Positions 22,601-37,102 of a DNA stretch of 64,000 nt are shown here, in pieces. The stretch comes from Daucus carota subsp. sativus (lineage: Eukaryota; Streptophyta; Magnoliopsida; Apiales; Apiaceae), in contig NC_030385.2 in assembly GCF_001625215.2 (NCBI RefSeq), positions 34,621,598-34,685,597 of the forward strand, in the 5' to 3' direction. Below the pieces are notes generated by a model, which saw nothing but the letters and a program-made list of their open reading frames with translations, had not been told where the DNA came from and did no database searches. The position numbers and the translations under genes are program-made. The first letter of the stretch is position 1. The number at the start of each line of letters is the position of its first letter.

Positions 22601-25600
22601 CCTTGTTGATATGGTTATATATAGTCACTGTAGAATCACTCAAATTTGTTCTTTGTCATATTTCTAATTTTTGTCTTTGCAGTGTAATATGAAAGGTAAT
22701 ACATTATGCTATATATAGGGAAAAAAACATTCTCAGTGTCATCAATATTATTTTTGTATTTATTTCAAGCACCAAGTAAGAAGCCTATTTGTCATATCAT
22801 ACGAGTGTTTGAAAAAACTGAATGGAAAATGTTGATTAAACTAGCTATTTTATAATCTCATTCTTCTACGTGACAAATTAATGTCTGTTGCATATCACAT
22901 AATGATTTTTTCACTTTTATCAAATTAAACTAGTCTTTTCTTTGATTGAGAAGGATATTACATCACAAGCAAATTAGCATTAGTTATTGAAAAAAATAAA
23001 TTTTGATTAATTCATGAGCATCAGCAGTCTGAGGTAACAGGTGTTAAATGTTTCAATGCTCTATTGCAGGATCATGGAATCTGTTGACGATGTACTTCAT
23101 CTTTCCAAGAGTTTTAACCTAGAGGCCAGTGGTCCTGGGATCCTCGTAGTTGAATTTGTCTTTTCTATTTTATGGCAATTGGTTGATGCGTCACTGGATG
23201 ATGAAGGGTTGCTAGAACTTGTACCCAGGAAAAATTTCAGGTGGTCGATTAAGCCACAAGATATGGAAATAGACAAGCACAATTCAGTTGATGAAAAGAC
23301 AACAGAACGTCAAGAAAAATTGCACCTAATGAACACGTCACTGGCTGTGGAAGTAATTGGAGATTTTTTTCATAATAAAGTTACTTCCAAAATACTTTAC
23401 TTGACACGCAGGAACATGTATAATTTCTATCTTTTTATTTACTTATATGTTGTTTCTAGTGTATTTGATATTCAGTCATTTTAAAGTGCAACTGCATGGT
23501 AAAACAAAGTGGACTTAAACTTCATTAAATTTACTCTATGTTAAATCTGATTGAAGTACTTTGATTTCTTATTTTAACTGAATGTAATTCTCTCATAGGC
23601 CAACCAGTTGGGAATGTTTCGTAGAGGGCTTGCAATTACTTGCTGTGAACTCATTAGCGTTAAGAAATTCTAAAAACATTACAGCAGATGCTCTTTTGAA
23701 ACTGACATCTGATGCAAATAGTGTTTTCTCCGGGGAGTCCAATAGAAGGCCACACCAACAGTTTCATGCTGTAAAGACTTCTGGTTCACTTATATCTTCT
23801 TCTGCACAATCTCATGGTGCCAGGCATTCGGCACTTTGGCTCCCTATTGATATATTTCTAGAAGATACTATGGATGGGTCGCAAGTCGTTGCTACAAGTG
23901 CCACTGAAACTCTTATTGGTACATTTAATTCTTTACCGTAAATATGTCAAGTTAAAGACTTTCCAGCTTCTATCTGGATTCCGATTCTACCTTCTTTGTG
24001 ATTTGGGTCACCTCATATCAGACATGACTTTCAAACTCGAAAACCAAGGCCCACAATAAGTATATTTACTGACCACTTATGATGCCAAAATGTCAAAATT
24101 TTGAATTTAATAGTTGTTTTATCAAAGTTATCTAGATTCTATCAGTTACTTCAAAGGATGTAGCTCAACCTCTATGCTGTTTCAGGTATGGTGAAGGCTC
24201 TTAAGGCAGTTAATCAGACAACATGGCAAGAGGCATTTCTTGGTCTGTGGGTTGCAGCTTTGCGTCTTGTTCAGAGGGTAGACTCTTGGTTCTTCTCATA
24301 TTTTTAAAATGTCAAGAAAGACTAGAAGACATATCATAATCAGGTTATGTGATTAATATGGAATTTGGATGGAAGACTGTGACATACTTACGGAATATAT
24401 TGGTTGTCAAATATTATGACGTTTCCCTCCTGTCCTTGCTGTTTTTTCATCATGAGCTGTGGAAATAAACCAAAACTTATGGGATTGAGGTCTAGTTAAG
24501 AGCAACAGCAGTAATAATGAAAAATCAGTGCGTTTGAAAATAACATTTCTATAGTGTGAAAGTTTCCAAGTGGAATTATGTAAGCTGTAAAAGAATAAAT
24601 TATGACTGAAAGCATTCACAACCTCCTCGTGCAGGTGGTAAAATTCAAATACATATATTTTTATCAGTATGTAGGTCCAGGTTTCTACATTTTGATTTTT
24701 TTAATTAACACTCTTGTTTAATCTTCTTGGTTTTTAGGAAAGAGATCCCTTTGAGGGTCCTGTTCCTCGACTTGATACATGCTTATGTGTGTTATTATCG
24801 ATAACTCCACTGGTTATTGTAAATATTATTGAGGAAGAGGAGAGTTTTCTAATTGATGATGCTGCCCACCGTCGCACAAATCAAAAGAAAGACAAAGTTC
24901 CCGGAGAACTTCGAAATGACTTGGTTTCCAGCTTGCAGCAATTGGGTGATTATGAAGGCTTGCTAACTCCACCAGGATCAGTAAGTTCAGTTGCAAATCA
25001 AGCTGCTGCCAAAGCAATGATGTTTCTTTCAGGTCTATCAGTTGGTAGCGGATACCTTGATGGTGTAACATTGTGTGACAAGTCAGTCAACTGTGGTGAG
25101 TTTTTCCTTATGTTCTAATTATAGATCATGGTGAGATTCGCGTAATAAAATAGTAAAATGTACCTCGTGTGTCACTTTTATGATGATTTCTCTGTCAAGA
25201 TTAATCTTTTTGTAGCTATCTGAATTATTAGTAGTTTGCTCTATGCTTTTTACATTATATAGAAGAGTCAGGCAAGTTATAGTTACGAGGACACCAATAT
25301 CTAATGTGGAACACCCAATTTAAAATTTGCAATTATGGACAATTCGAAAAGCCACTGTTTAAGTGTTATGACTACAACGGGAGAGATTTCATTTTCCTTC
25401 TGTCTTTTAAAGATAATTCTCTACATTTCCTTTTCTACAACTATTTGAAAATTTTGACATCAAGCAAAGATAAAATTCCACAGAATTCTTAACCAACTAT
25501 TTTCTGTTTATTTGCTATAGCACTGGAGTATTGACTTTGTTCATACAGTTGATCATTTCCCCTTGTTCTTACAAGAATTGATTTTTATGTCTCGTGAAAA

Positions 25601-28600
25601 CTTTGTTGAGAACACACTACCCTTTGAGTTCTACATCTGTTTTTCCCAAGCTGGGTTTCAGAGACACACGCATGCAGGTCTATATATTATTACTCCCTCC
25701 GTCCCAATAGGTAGTATACATTTGGTGTGGACACGGAGACCAATAAAAAGTGTAAAAAATGAGTAAAGTTAGATGAAAAGTGAGTAAAATGGCGGGACCC
25801 ATTTTTATTTAATTATAGATGTGTGATAGTGGGGGAAAGTAGTGGGTGTAATAGTGTTTATATTATTATAAAATGAAGATAGTGGAAGAAAGTAGTTGGT
25901 GTAATAGTGTTTTACATTATTAAAAGTTGCTATTTTAGGAATGTATAGAAATGATGGGACGTCCCAAAGAGGAAACTGTATAGAAATGACCGGGACGGAG
26001 GGAGTATGATTTATGGTTGTGTATGCCTATGTGCATGTTTATGCGAATATATTACACATCAGTCATCACCGACCCACACTGACATTAGATCGCAGTTACA
26101 GTGTTACACTGTTCTTTTGAGGTTTGTCTGAAAGATTATCTGACAGCTCTGTCTATCTATCTATGATTCCGTGCAGCTGGAAACATGCGTCATTTAATTG
26201 TTGAGGCATGTATTGCTAGGAACCTTCTAGACACATCAGCATATACATGGCCAGGATATGTCAAAGGACACAGCAATCAGATACCTCGTAGTGTTACTGG
26301 CCAAGCGCCTGGCTGGGTATCATTGATGAAGGGCTCCCCGTTGACTCCTGCCCTAAAAAGTGCCTTGGTTAGAACACCAGCTTCTAGGTATTCTCAGATT
26401 TGGTTTTCCTTCACTTTAAGATTTACTTAGATGGCAGTGCAGTATTAGGAGTTACCTAATCTCATCTGGGGAGTATATTGTTAAAAGAAATAAAATTGTG
26501 CTCTTGTCAGATAGAATCCCTTACATGTTGACTACTTTTTTTAATTATATATTTATTAGCTAGTCTGCAAATTTAAGTTCTATTATAAATTTTCAGCATC
26601 AAAATTTGGTTCGTGTCATGTGCATAGTATTTAAGATAAGTTTGTCATTTTGTGATGATATGATTTTAGCTGGGTTAATATAATTGGTAAATTCTAGCTT
26701 AAAGCCACAATATTTTTCCGCTTTAATTATATTCAGCTTGAACAAAATTGTTTGATAAAATAGTAGTGGTCACCCAGGCAGTTTAAATTTTTGTTGTAAA
26801 GTATAACTTTAATTCTCAATAACTGTATGAACCCTTTGGTCTTCTGCCTGTAACGTTGTACAGCAATCGTCTATATTAGGCATTAGCAAACAGGAATAGT
26901 CTGAAACACCTCTCTTATATGCGCTTTATTAACATCTTACTTCTTAAAAAGACAGTAGATTTCCTTATTTTGTGTCCTTATTTGATTAGACTTATCACTT
27001 ATATAGTTATATAGTTATGTTATAAAGCAGAAAATAAGAAGTCTTTCTACCAAATAGAGAGATTCTTTGAGCCTAGAAGTATGGATCCTATATTTGTCAA
27101 AATTTTATATATCAGTGTTTCAGATATAGATCTTCTAGCAATTTTTTTGTAAATAATTTGAAAGTGGATTAGTCAGCCTTTTTCTTGGGTCCTCTCTTTT
27201 ACTGCCAACAATAATAAAAAGTGCAAAAAAAATAAAAAATATGAGTTGTCATCTGAAACCAGGGAGCGCTCAACCCCTGTACTTGGAATATCTAAGAGTT
27301 TAAGAGTTCAATCCTTGCCAACTTCAACATGAAAACATAAATTACACATAAATTACATAATATATATTTCTTAGTATTGTGCTAAGAAAGGTCTAAGCTT
27401 TAAAATGTGCAAGTCTGAAAAGATAATCTAGTATATAGTTATCAGTACTAAAAGAAGGCCTAGGACAGATCGAGGTCCTATACTGACAACTATTACTATA
27501 CATATTGCATGTATTTCCACAGATACGTATAGTTCAATATAAAAAGTAATACAATTGTTGCACAGAAGTTAATATAAATATTGGATTGAAATATATATTT
27601 AGGATTACACGGGTTATAAGCTTGTAAGCTTAAATAATGATAAGGCTACAACAATTATTCTATAAGTATAGCTGGCTGTCCCATCCCAACTACTCAAACC
27701 ATGTATATCAGATGTTCTGTATCCATTTTTTTACCAGTGGTAGCAACTAAATTTAAGTCATGGATTTGATGGAAGCTTAGCAGAACTAGAAAAAGTATAC
27801 GAGATTGCAGTTAATGGTTCAGAGGAGGAGAAGACATATGCAGCAGCAATTCTCTGTGGAGCATCTCTAACTCGTGGTTGGAACATACAGGTATACTAAC
27901 ACATATTATCTAGTCTCCAGCTCGTCAGATATAAACTTTTCATCCAAAATTTGATTAAATCTTACATGCTTGTAGGAGCATACCGTTGTTTTCATCACAA
28001 GATTGTTATCACCTCCAGTTCCTGCAGAGAGTTCTGGTGAAAGCTATTTGATACAGTGTGCTCCATATTTAAATGTGATATTTCTCGGAGTGACAACTAT
28101 TGATTGTGTACAGATATTCTCCATACATGGATTGGTAGGTTCAGGTTTATTTTTTATTTTTAAATGTTAGTAGCAACTTTAATTACTAGTCTGTTAAGCA
28201 AGAAGGAAAAAAGTTGATGCAATTATCCATAGGGTAGGCTGGTAACTCAGTGTATCTGGCCCCTGAATAATTTATTAATTTGATACATGTTAACGGTACT
28301 TGTATAAGTTAATGAACTGAAATCTAAAGATCTTGCCAAAATATGCAAATGCCTTCTTGCTCTTCTGGAAGTAATTTCTTCACGGCATGTTGTGACAATA
28401 GATACTATGCTGTAAGGGTAAGTACAAAATATATACTCACAAACCTGATTAAATAAAAGTATAGCTTTTAGCTAAAATACTACCTTGTTTACAGGTCCCG
28501 GAACTTGCTGGTGCATTGATGCCCCTATGTGAGTTCTTTGGATCCTGCTCGCCGAGTATATCCTGGACCCTGAAATCAGGAGAAGAATTAACGCCTCATG

Positions 28601-31590
28601 CTGTTTTCTCCAATGCCTTCACTCTCTTGCTGAAATTATGGAGATTTTACCAACCTCCTCTTGAACATGTGTTGACAAATAAATCTGTGGCTGGTACCCA
28701 GATGACTCCTGAAGACCTCTTACATGTCTGCAACTCCCGATTAGCATCAGTAGGAAATTCACGTCAGGAGCCTACCATGAGATTGTCAAGGCTGTCAAGT
28801 ATGCCATCAACAAAGCCAATTGTCATGGATTCTTTTCCCAAGCTAAAACTTTGGTACCGCCAGCATGAAGCTTGTATTGTGTCACCTCTTTCTAGCCTTG
28901 TACCTAGGACGCCTGTTTACCAGATTTTTGATGGACTTCTGAATATGATGTTTAGAAAAGTAAATAAGGGTGGTCAAACTTTAATTCCCGCAACTTCTGA
29001 GAGTATCAATTCATCTGGTTCTGCAGTTGAAGATAACTCTCTTCGTGTAAAAGTGCCAGCTTGGGATATTTTGGAAGCTGTTCCGTTTGTGCTGGATGCT
29101 GCTTTAACCGCCTGTGCCCATGGAAAACTGTCACCCCGAGAACTGGCGACAGGTAGCTACTAACTATACCTTTTATGTGATTTACAATTTTGGTGTACTT
29201 CGAATTTTAATTATGAGTGTAGAACTATTTGAACTCAGTTGTCTTTATGGATTTGGAGACCAGAGGGAGCTTATATCTTCCCAGTCTATAAACCAATTCA
29301 GCTTTTTTGAAGTGTGAAATCAAGCTTCTTTTTCTGTTCCTGTTTCTTCTTCCTGTCCTTTCCTGTAAAAGATAACATCCTGTTTTATCTGAAAGACTGT
29401 TTGTGTTACATTTTGAATATGATGCTCTGAAATTATTGCAAGTCAAAAAGCTAGTAAAAAAAATCTTCTAACAGCTGTACCTGTTTCCACATTATGTTTC
29501 GATTTTTATATTACAATTTGTTGAGTTTTCAGGGCTCAAAGATCTTGCTGATTTTCTTCCTGCATCATTGGCGGCGATTGTGAGTTACTTTTCAGCTGAA
29601 GTGACCCGAGGTCTTTGGAAGCCTGCCTCTATGAATGGAACTGATTGGCCTAGCCCTGCTGCCAATTTAGTCATGATTGAGCAACATATAAAGAAAATAT
29701 TGGCCGACACTGGTGTGGACGTACCAAGTCTTGTGGCAGGTTTGTGTTAATACGTAGCATCTCTGTTATCCTTTTGGATGATAAAGTTTCGTTAAGGTTG
29801 GTCCTAATTAAAAAAATAATGTTCTGTGTTAAAAACAAGTACAACTCTGAGGGTGTAGATTTGGCACATAGAATGATGGAAGCTCACTTGTGAATTTAAA
29901 GCAATTTATTTCTTTAAATTGTTAGGTGTTGGTAAAACCCGAGTGGCAACCAGCACAAGGCTGATGTGATGGGTTAGCAGCATCTAGTACTTGATTGGAT
30001 AAAGTAAAACTTTTGTTCAAAAAAACGAAGACAGACGCCTTGATGATATTAAGATTACAAAATAGAATAGCTAAAGGTTTTACCTGTGCAAGACTTCAAG
30101 CCCAAGCATCCATATAAAGTAAAAAAATGTTTACTTAGTCCACTTGGTGTATTTTCTTCTCAAATTTTGGTGGTTTCTTTTGTGAATAAAAGTTTGTTTT
30201 CTTAAACAAATTTTAGTTATCCAACTTAATACTGCAAGTATTATCATAGTTTAGGGTTACCTTTAAATGTATAACAATAAAACTTTAAAATAATTTAGAA
30301 TGTGTCAGTATTTAATTAGTAGGTCTTAGGGATATTAAATGTTATTTGGGTTTAGCAACTATACATACTAGTTTGCTAGAGGTTGCCTTAGCACCGCATG
30401 GTTCATTGGTTTGTCTATGTATTTAACTTCATACAACTGATCCTATCTAAAAGACTTGTATTTTTGTAGTTGGGAGCGCTCCTGCTACTCTTCCTTTACC
30501 TCTGGCTGCTATTGTAAGCCTCACAATAACCTACAAACTTGATAGGGAAACTGATGGTTATCTGAACCTCGTTGGCCCTGCTTTGAATACACTTGCTTCT
30601 GGTTGCCCGTGGCCATGCATGCCCATCATAGCATCTCTATGGTCTCAAAAGGTAAGACGTTGGAGTGACTTTCTTGTTTTCTCTGCGTCCAGTAATGTCT
30701 TCCAACATGATAGCCAGGCTGTAATTCAGCTTCTTAGAGTCTGCTTCAGATCCACTCTTGGGCTAAATTCCTCTCCCTTAGAAAACAGTGGTGGTGTTGG
30801 TGCCCTTCTTGGTCATGGTTTTGGGTCTCATATTTCTGGTGGACTTGCTCCTGTAGCCCCTGGAATACTCTACCTACGTGTCCACCGATCTGTCAGGAAT
30901 GTTATGTTCATGTCAAAAGAAATAGTTACCCTGCTGCTGGATACTGTTAGCGAAATAGCAACTAATGGATTGCCTACAGAGAAACTAGAGAAGCTGAAAA
31001 AAGTAAAATACGGAATGAGATATAATCAGGTTTCTCTTGCTGCAGCAATGACACGTGTCAAGCTTGCAGCTTCTCTGGGGGCTTCAATAGTTTGGATAAC
31101 AGGTGGAGAAAGCTTTATTCATTCTTTAATTAAGGAATACTTGCCTACATGGTTTATATCTGTTCATGAGCCAGCTTATGAAAAAGGAGAATCAGTAGGA
31201 ATTCTTGCTATGCTGAGGGGTTATGCTCTTGCCTATTTTTCAATGCTTTCTGGAACATTTGCAATGGGTATAGGCTCGGCGACAACTACTAATAACCGGA
31301 GACCGCATGTTCTTGCGAAGCATTTGGCATTCCTAGCGAGTGCACTCGATGGGAAGATATCGCTTGGTTGCTGTGCGGCAACTTGGCGAGCTTACATTAC
31401 TGGATTTGTAAGCTTGATAGTCGGATGTGCTCCTGCATGGATGCTGGATGTAGATATACGTGTATTGAAGAGTTTGAGCAAGGGATTGAGGAAGTGGGGC
31501 GAGGATGAACTTGATCTGGCTTTATTCGGAGTAAGTGGCATCCGGGCCATGGGTACAGCTGCCGAACTGATAATTGAAAATGGTTTTTGA
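19650..31590 (+). CDS. MED33A: Mediator of RNA polymerase II subunit 33 (REF4/RFR1 family)
   Basis: Twelve exons: 19650-19930, 22411-22521, 23070-23417, 23599-23918, 24186-24277, 24738-25095, 26177-26387, 27776-27890, 27976-28134, 28495-29152, 29533-29739, 30470-31590. All joins are GT-AG and in frame, giving 1326 residues (the Arabidopsis paralogues are roughly 1300). Recognisable blocks in order are DPLTWAVQLSSALSSAGVSL, RPAAYRIYMELLKRYAFSL, WQEAFLGLWVAALRLVQR, CGASLTRGWNIQEHTVVF, SCSPSISWTLKSGEELTPHA and the C-terminal LAFLASALDGKISLGC. MED33 is a plant Mediator tail subunit that restrains phenylpropanoid (lignin precursor) gene expression. The start and LPPMLVLALL, EGLLELVPRK wording resemble MED33A more than REF4/MED33B, by memory. 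The exon 8 acceptor (ATGGAAG) is the weakest site. Intron 1 holds a LINE remnant, intron 6 a MITE. Confidence 0.93.
20545..21219 (-). pseudogene. LINE remnant with RNase H-like domain in MED33 intron 1
   Basis: The minus-strand frame 21219-20734 encodes 161 residues with the RNase H fold signature of plant non-LTR elements: VNVDASVF (first Asp), LGMILRDYKG, FEAKAVGVRKALSW (Glu) and FIETDTDSLTTVQAL (Asp). It breaks near DHVFE, and the expected ending SIRKHANKVTHELAR continues in another frame at about 20730-20680. Further along is AATGAAATCTTGC followed by an A-rich tail (20545-20590). Only the 3' part is left; no reverse-transcriptase domain is seen. It is antisense to MED33, so it should be spliced out harmlessly. 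Confidence 0.75.
25693..26004. mobile_element. intact 312-bp Stowaway-like MITE in MED33 intron 6
   Basis: Starts CTCCCTCCGTCCCAATAGGT and ends CCGGGACGGAGGGAG, with TA at 25691-25692 and 26005-26006. Compared with 16993-17304 it is in reverse orientation and of identical length, sharing the GGGACGTCCC, GGTCCC and AGTTAGATG blocks. Confidence 0.85.
26388..27775. other. MED33 intron 7 (1.4 kb)
   Basis: Non-coding A/T-rich sequence between MED33 exons 7 and 8. At 27258-27345 a stretch with AAGAGTTCAATCC resembles a tRNA-derived B box and could be a decayed SINE, but the match is weak. Nothing else is supported. Confidence 0.4.
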
Positions 31591-32202
31591 ATCGGATTAG
31601 CTGTATGATGCTAGATGAATCCCATAGGCTGTAGCTTGAGTAGGAGATGTACAAAATGTAGAGGGGTGTTGATCCCCTATAAATCCCATCCATTTTTAAC
31701 AATATACTCGGCATTCTGAAAATGCATTTCTTTTTGGTTAATATGTGTTTCATACGTTATTTCAAGGCCGATTGTGGTATTTTGAATCATTGGCCATGAA
31801 TTTGTTGTATTTTTGTTTTTGACACTTAAAGTTAATATTTTGGTTCACAGTCTTCCTGTGTTTTAAATGAAGAAGTGGGTCTTCACGATAAAATAACGGA
31901 AGAAGAGGCCACCAGCACCTTACAGGGAAGATGATGCCGGTTGCAACATAAGTCGTTTGACAGAGTTTAAAATTGTGACTTACGACTTAACGTGATTGTT
32001 ATGTACACAAGTGTGTGTATGAGATAATACATATCTAAACAAGATTGTTCTTATCATTTATTTGCTTAATTATGCACACCTATACTTCTGATCTTGATCT
32101 TATCACATATCTTTTCAAGCTTTTCTACTGTGTAATATGGACATTTTCTAACTAAAGAAAATATATGACACTGATAGTAAGGTGGATTCAAGCGATTCCA
32201 GA
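31591..32202. other. convergent 3' region between MED33 and OSCA1-like gene
   Basis: 612 bp between the two stop codons. It must hold both polyadenylation regions; a candidate plus-strand signal is TTGTTGTATTTTTG near 31802. The minus-strand one cannot be placed with confidence. No gene or transposon is seen. Confidence 0.5.
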
Positions 32203-35200
32203 TCAATCCAAAGGAACTTGTTTAGGACTACCTTCATTTGAAGGATATTTACTGCCCGTCGCTGCGTTTCTCTTGGTTGCAACTAGTGGATTGTTTTCTT
32301 CATCATTGAGGGATATCCGTCTGTCCAGTTCAGCAGCCTTGAAAAGTGGGTGAACATATGCTTCCTCCAGGTACGCTTTCAAGTTGAAATTCGGCTCTGT
32401 TGCCTTCTCTAGAGTATCCTTCACCATGGCATCCTATAATGTACAGGAAAGAGGGTGATTCAAAATTATATTCATTCATGTCTGAGTTATCCGCTTGTTG
32501 CAGAAAACATCTACACTCTAATTTATATTAAAATTCCAAAGTTGATCGATGCATGCTAACAGAAATGAACAATTCAAATAATAAGAATAGGCAGAGATTG
32601 GACTCATCTCTCAAGTACTAATCGTTAAATTAATAACAGCAGCTTGAACTTACTTGTAATGGGAACTCTGTAAATGCTGAGTTAAAACGCCCCTTGCAAA
32701 ATAAGTGGAACCAGACTGTTAGAAAGGGGAGTAAAGTTAGAAGCGGTGTTGATTTGGTTGCCTTTTTTGTGCTCAATAATCCCATCAACAGAAGTTGTGA
32801 TATTATCAACGCAATTATGATCCGTCGATGAACATCTGGCCAAAATGTTGCCCCACTCTCATACTTCTGATCATATACATTGATGATCTTGCATAAAGAA
32901 GAATTATATTAAGTCAGATTCTTGAGCCCTTGAATATTATCAAAGCTGCTAAATGAGCGAGAAAACATACCTGGTGGCGGAAAACGACATAGGCAAATGC
33001 GAAAAAGACAACAATGAACGGAAGCAATATGGGAGTGACCGTTGAGTACACAAGTCCTAGCAAAAAATACAACTGTATGCGAGGTTCTGATTCAGCAAAA
33101 GTTAAAGAACCAGCATTCATCGCCTCCTCTCTGTCCTTCTCTGTCTTCACCAAGAATGTATTTTTCAGATGGAAAACTACTAATGGAGACAATCTGACGA
33201 TCTCTGCAGCGATACCAGACCAACCATCAACCATTATGTAAGTAATAAAAAAAGTGGCCTTCATTGGGATGGATACACCAACAGTTTTCGGTATCCTGCA
33301 ATAAAACACAGTTTCGGGATTGGAAAGTTTACAAACTAATGAAGGAGAGTAATTAACAGGCTTAAAATGAAATGCAGCAATCAATTTTCTTGCAACCATA
33401 GTAGACGAAAAAAGTTTATCAGATCATGTGCAAAAATTGTAATAATGCTTCTCACTGCAAAAACGCTTAATTCTTAGAGGCCATTATTAGTCTAACATAC
33501 TCTGTTGCTGACTGGTGTAAAAATTTATGGAGTTGTTGAAACGCTGTTCCTGTAATAATGCTTCCAAGAAACACATTTACAAGTAAAAAGAAATGATACT
33601 TCGCAGCAGATTTTCTCTCCAAAGAAGACATTGATGTCAAGCCTTCTATTTTGGACATTGTCATGAGAATTGTTGGAAGAACAATAAGAAATAACTTCAG
33701 TGCAATTCCTGGAAGAAATCCCTGAACAAAGGACTTGACAGTGTCCCTATAACAGAAAAATTTTGTAAGTAAAAAATCTATCTAGTGACTATTACATAAT
33801 ACAACTGAAACAATCACAAAAGTCTTGACTACACATTTGTATGATGGAATATTGTTGAAAATATGACATGATCCTAGTAAGCTCTTTCCTTAAAACCAAC
33901 CTAACATGGCATCAGAGGCTCTAGTTGTGAGGGGTCTCGAGTCCCCCTACCCTCAATATGATATACCAGTACTCTTACAAGTACAAGTAAAGAGGCTGTT
34001 TTGCAAAATTGCACATATTTAGCATGTAAATATGCTCCATGCATACAAATTTTAAACTTCTATTCATTTGTGACACCATCATAGTTTAACTTAAGTTACG
34101 TAAACTACTACTTATAAAGGCCAGATATTGGTAAGAAGTAAACAATATGTTTTAGACACAGTTTTGTCAGTGTAGATTTGTTCAATTGTATCAGACAAGC
34201 CTGAAGAAAATATAATATACAAGTCTAATTTTACATAAAATAACTGGAGTGCAAAAAATGACTTACTCTCTTATTACTGGCTTCAGGAAAGGAAAAACTT
34301 TCTCAATGCCCTCGATGTTAGCCATGCTTTGGACTATAGATATCGGTACCATAAAGAAGAATACAAGGAAAAACAGAGCAACAGCCATGAGCAATCTTCG
34401 AATAGTGAGTTTAACATATGGTATGGCAAGATTATCCCAGTAAACATCGCGTGGTTCAGGGGCCCATTCTGTTAACCAAATGGTAGGATTACTTGATTGT
34501 GTTGTTTGAGCACACACAGCTGCTCCCCACCTCGACTTGAATGAAACAAATGCAGCAGGAATTATATAAGTGGGATCGTTTATAACCTTTTCCCTTTCTG
34601 CAGCTTCCTACAAAAAAGTTTCTTTATATATCAGAGTTGAGCAAAAATATAGCAAAATCCTAATTCAGGAGTTGTTACACTGGGATATACTGCATAGTAA
34701 ACTTACTCTACTTCAAAAGTACACATACAACGTACAGGAATTTCATGCAATGATAACTAATCATCCTATGTACACGCTTTAGATTGATGGACCTCAAGTC
34801 GAAGTCTTCAATGACTGCACAGATGTCCACAACCTTCATGCTAGTGAGCTTGGAGTGTAAATCTATAATCTAATAACATATATGCACATACAATGTAGGG
34901 TTCATTGAACAAGTCATCTGTCACACAATTCACAGTGCTTCTACTAGATATTCTTGATTGATGCGACGGTATCATTTAGTGAATCAAATATCAGTGTAGA
35001 AGACCAAACTAGTTAGAGAACTTACTTCTTTAAGCAACTTTTCAATTTCAGCTCTGTAATAGTCAATTGCATCTACAGTTTCTCCAAAGATACCTAACAA
35101 ACCTGTCTATACAGAAGTCAATATAGCCTGAGCAGCAAAACTGTAATTACATAACAAATCAATAGTCCAGAGCTATTATAACATAATACCTTAGTAGTTG

Positions 35201-37076
35201 GCCTTTTTGTGGGGTTCCTCTCATATTTGTTCTGGTAATAGGTTATTCGATTCTGCATACTTCTAATATTATTCACCACAGTTGTAAGTAAATTTGCGTC
35301 GTACACTACCTACAAGTTCAGAATGATACTATCAATGTCAGCCATGTGACAGTTTAGAGGTGATATTATTAAAAAGATTCCAAATGAGCCCTAAAAATAG
35401 GAACTCGCTTCCTCCATCACATGAAAAATGTGCCGACCTGGTGTGTAAGATAATGATCAGGATGGTTTACGCAAAAGAAGTGCTCAATATGCTCAGTGAC
35501 TGATTCATCAGGGTCCGGAGGGACATTTCTCACAAGAACCTGCAGGTGGAATTGAAAGTCACAAAACTCTATAGAATAAGACAGCTGATGTCTAATATTG
35601 ATTCTTTCATAAAATTTAGCTGCAATATCCACTCCCTGACGAATAGCACAGAACATGTTTTAGCTCTTCACAATCGTCAAAGCCCTTGGCCTTTTGCCAA
35701 ATTATTTTGCTGATCAAAATACATTACATCAATTTGGAGAAGTGCTAATATTCGATATAATGCTTACACAAAAAGCACTAGATTTCCTCTTACATTAATA
35801 TATAAAATGCCAACTACTAGAAACATTAAGGTTGCTAAGACTTATAATCTCATATGCTGAGGGACGATTAAAACAAAGATACTAAAAATTGGTACTTACA
35901 GTATATTGGTCTGGACGACGACCTTCACCAGCTAAAAATTTCAATCTCATGTTGGCCACAATCTTGTATTCTTCATACAGTGAATAACACGTCCAAAATG
36001 AGAAGATATATGACATTCCTATGTGTACCCAAAACCTGTAGACGAGCAATAGATAAGTTTTTTGGGGTATTAAAAATGAATTTATACGAATTTAGAATGT
36101 GATGGGGTTGGATGAGTAGTTTGATTTAAGTGTCCTAAATGACACAATCCACCATATTCAATTCATCATGCCGACCACTTTAGAGAGTTCAGGAAAATAT
36201 ATAATACAAATTATAGAAGTGGCAATCTTTCTGGACCTTGTGATGAATCATTTTTGTAGACATGTCGCCACTACTTGATATGGATGAAAATATCTTAGAC
36301 CAGATGCAAGGTCATGGGAAGTGGTTTCGAAAAATAGTTTATCTTCATTCTGCTGTTTATTTAATATCACTATTACTGAATAGCGGTCATTCTTACCTTG
36401 CAGAACCAGCTGGGACATTGGATATTGATAGTTTGTCAATACTACTGTATGTTAAATTATTAATAGTCTCTAGTGTGTCGTTTGTCCAATTGACAGGTAC
36501 CAACACCGCAAAAGCAAGTATAGCTATAGGGACAAAAATCTTCAAACTGCAAGAAATATTAAGAATAAGTTAAATATACAATCTGATCCATTATCGATAA
36601 ATAACTAAGATCATGCATGCAGCTTATTCTTTATGATACGGATATGGATATTGTCACAACTGTACCAGAGAATGAATATGTAAACCAAACGGCCTTAAAG
36701 AAGTAAAATGGATCTATCTTGCATAATGACGATAGACAGAAGAGGGGAACAGGTAAACCCACCCAAGAAGGTAAATCCGAATATATACAGCAGAATCAAG
36801 GCCTGCATGATCAATAAGTTCAGGTTCGGGCATGTTTAGTGCTGCAGGCATCCATTTCCAGAATTTCAAGTACATGTCGGCATCCAAGTTCACAAATTTT
36901 GATACAGCGTTTCCAGAAGTTACTGGATTAGCCCTTATGCCCTTTAAATACCATTTTGGGAAGTAGACTCTATCATTTATAGGTTGAAGTCTTAGCATTG
37001 CAAAGACCATCAGAAACATAAGAGCAGATAAACCATTGATCCCAGCTGCAACTGCAATATCTTGAAGACTTGCCAT
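32203..37076 (-). CDS. OSCA1: OSCA1/CSC1-like hyperosmolality- and stretch-gated calcium-permeable channel
   Basis: Eleven coding exons: 37076-36763, 36546-36397, 36035-35900, 35539-35438, 35309-35190, 35106-35026, 34607-34267, 33746-33501, 33295-32971, 32887-32654, 32433-32203, giving 759 residues (family ~750-785). The start is the ATG of MASLQDIAVAAG; a TTG four codons upstream is in frame but unlikely. The N-terminal helix is followed by the conserved LQPINDRVYFPKWYLKGI and PEPELIDHAGLDSAVYIRIY. Then come helices at about 103-125 and 155-175, the cytosolic RRM-like domain (VLVRNVPPDPDES, HPDHYLTHQ, AAFVSFKSRWGAA), and the pore region (FVQGFLPGIALKLFLIVLPT, ATFFITYIMVDGW, EPRIQLYFLLGLVYS). 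Family members open on membrane tension and admit calcium. The closest remembered relatives are Arabidopsis OSCA1 clade proteins; the exact paralogue is not fixed. A 5' UTR intron (37103-37853) is likely. Confidence 0.93.
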
Positions 37077-37102
37077 TTCTTTTGTCAAATATCAAAATTC
37101 AC

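Noticed and set aside
27258-27345. Possible tRNA-derived SINE with a B-box-like AGAGTTCAATCC
   Set aside because: No convincing A box at the right spacing, no tail and no target duplication.
33900-33965. AACATGGCATCAGAGGCTC, resembling a primer-binding site of LTR elements
   Set aside because: No LTR, polypurine tract or gag/pol-like sequence lies around it; it is isolated inside an OSCA1-like intron.
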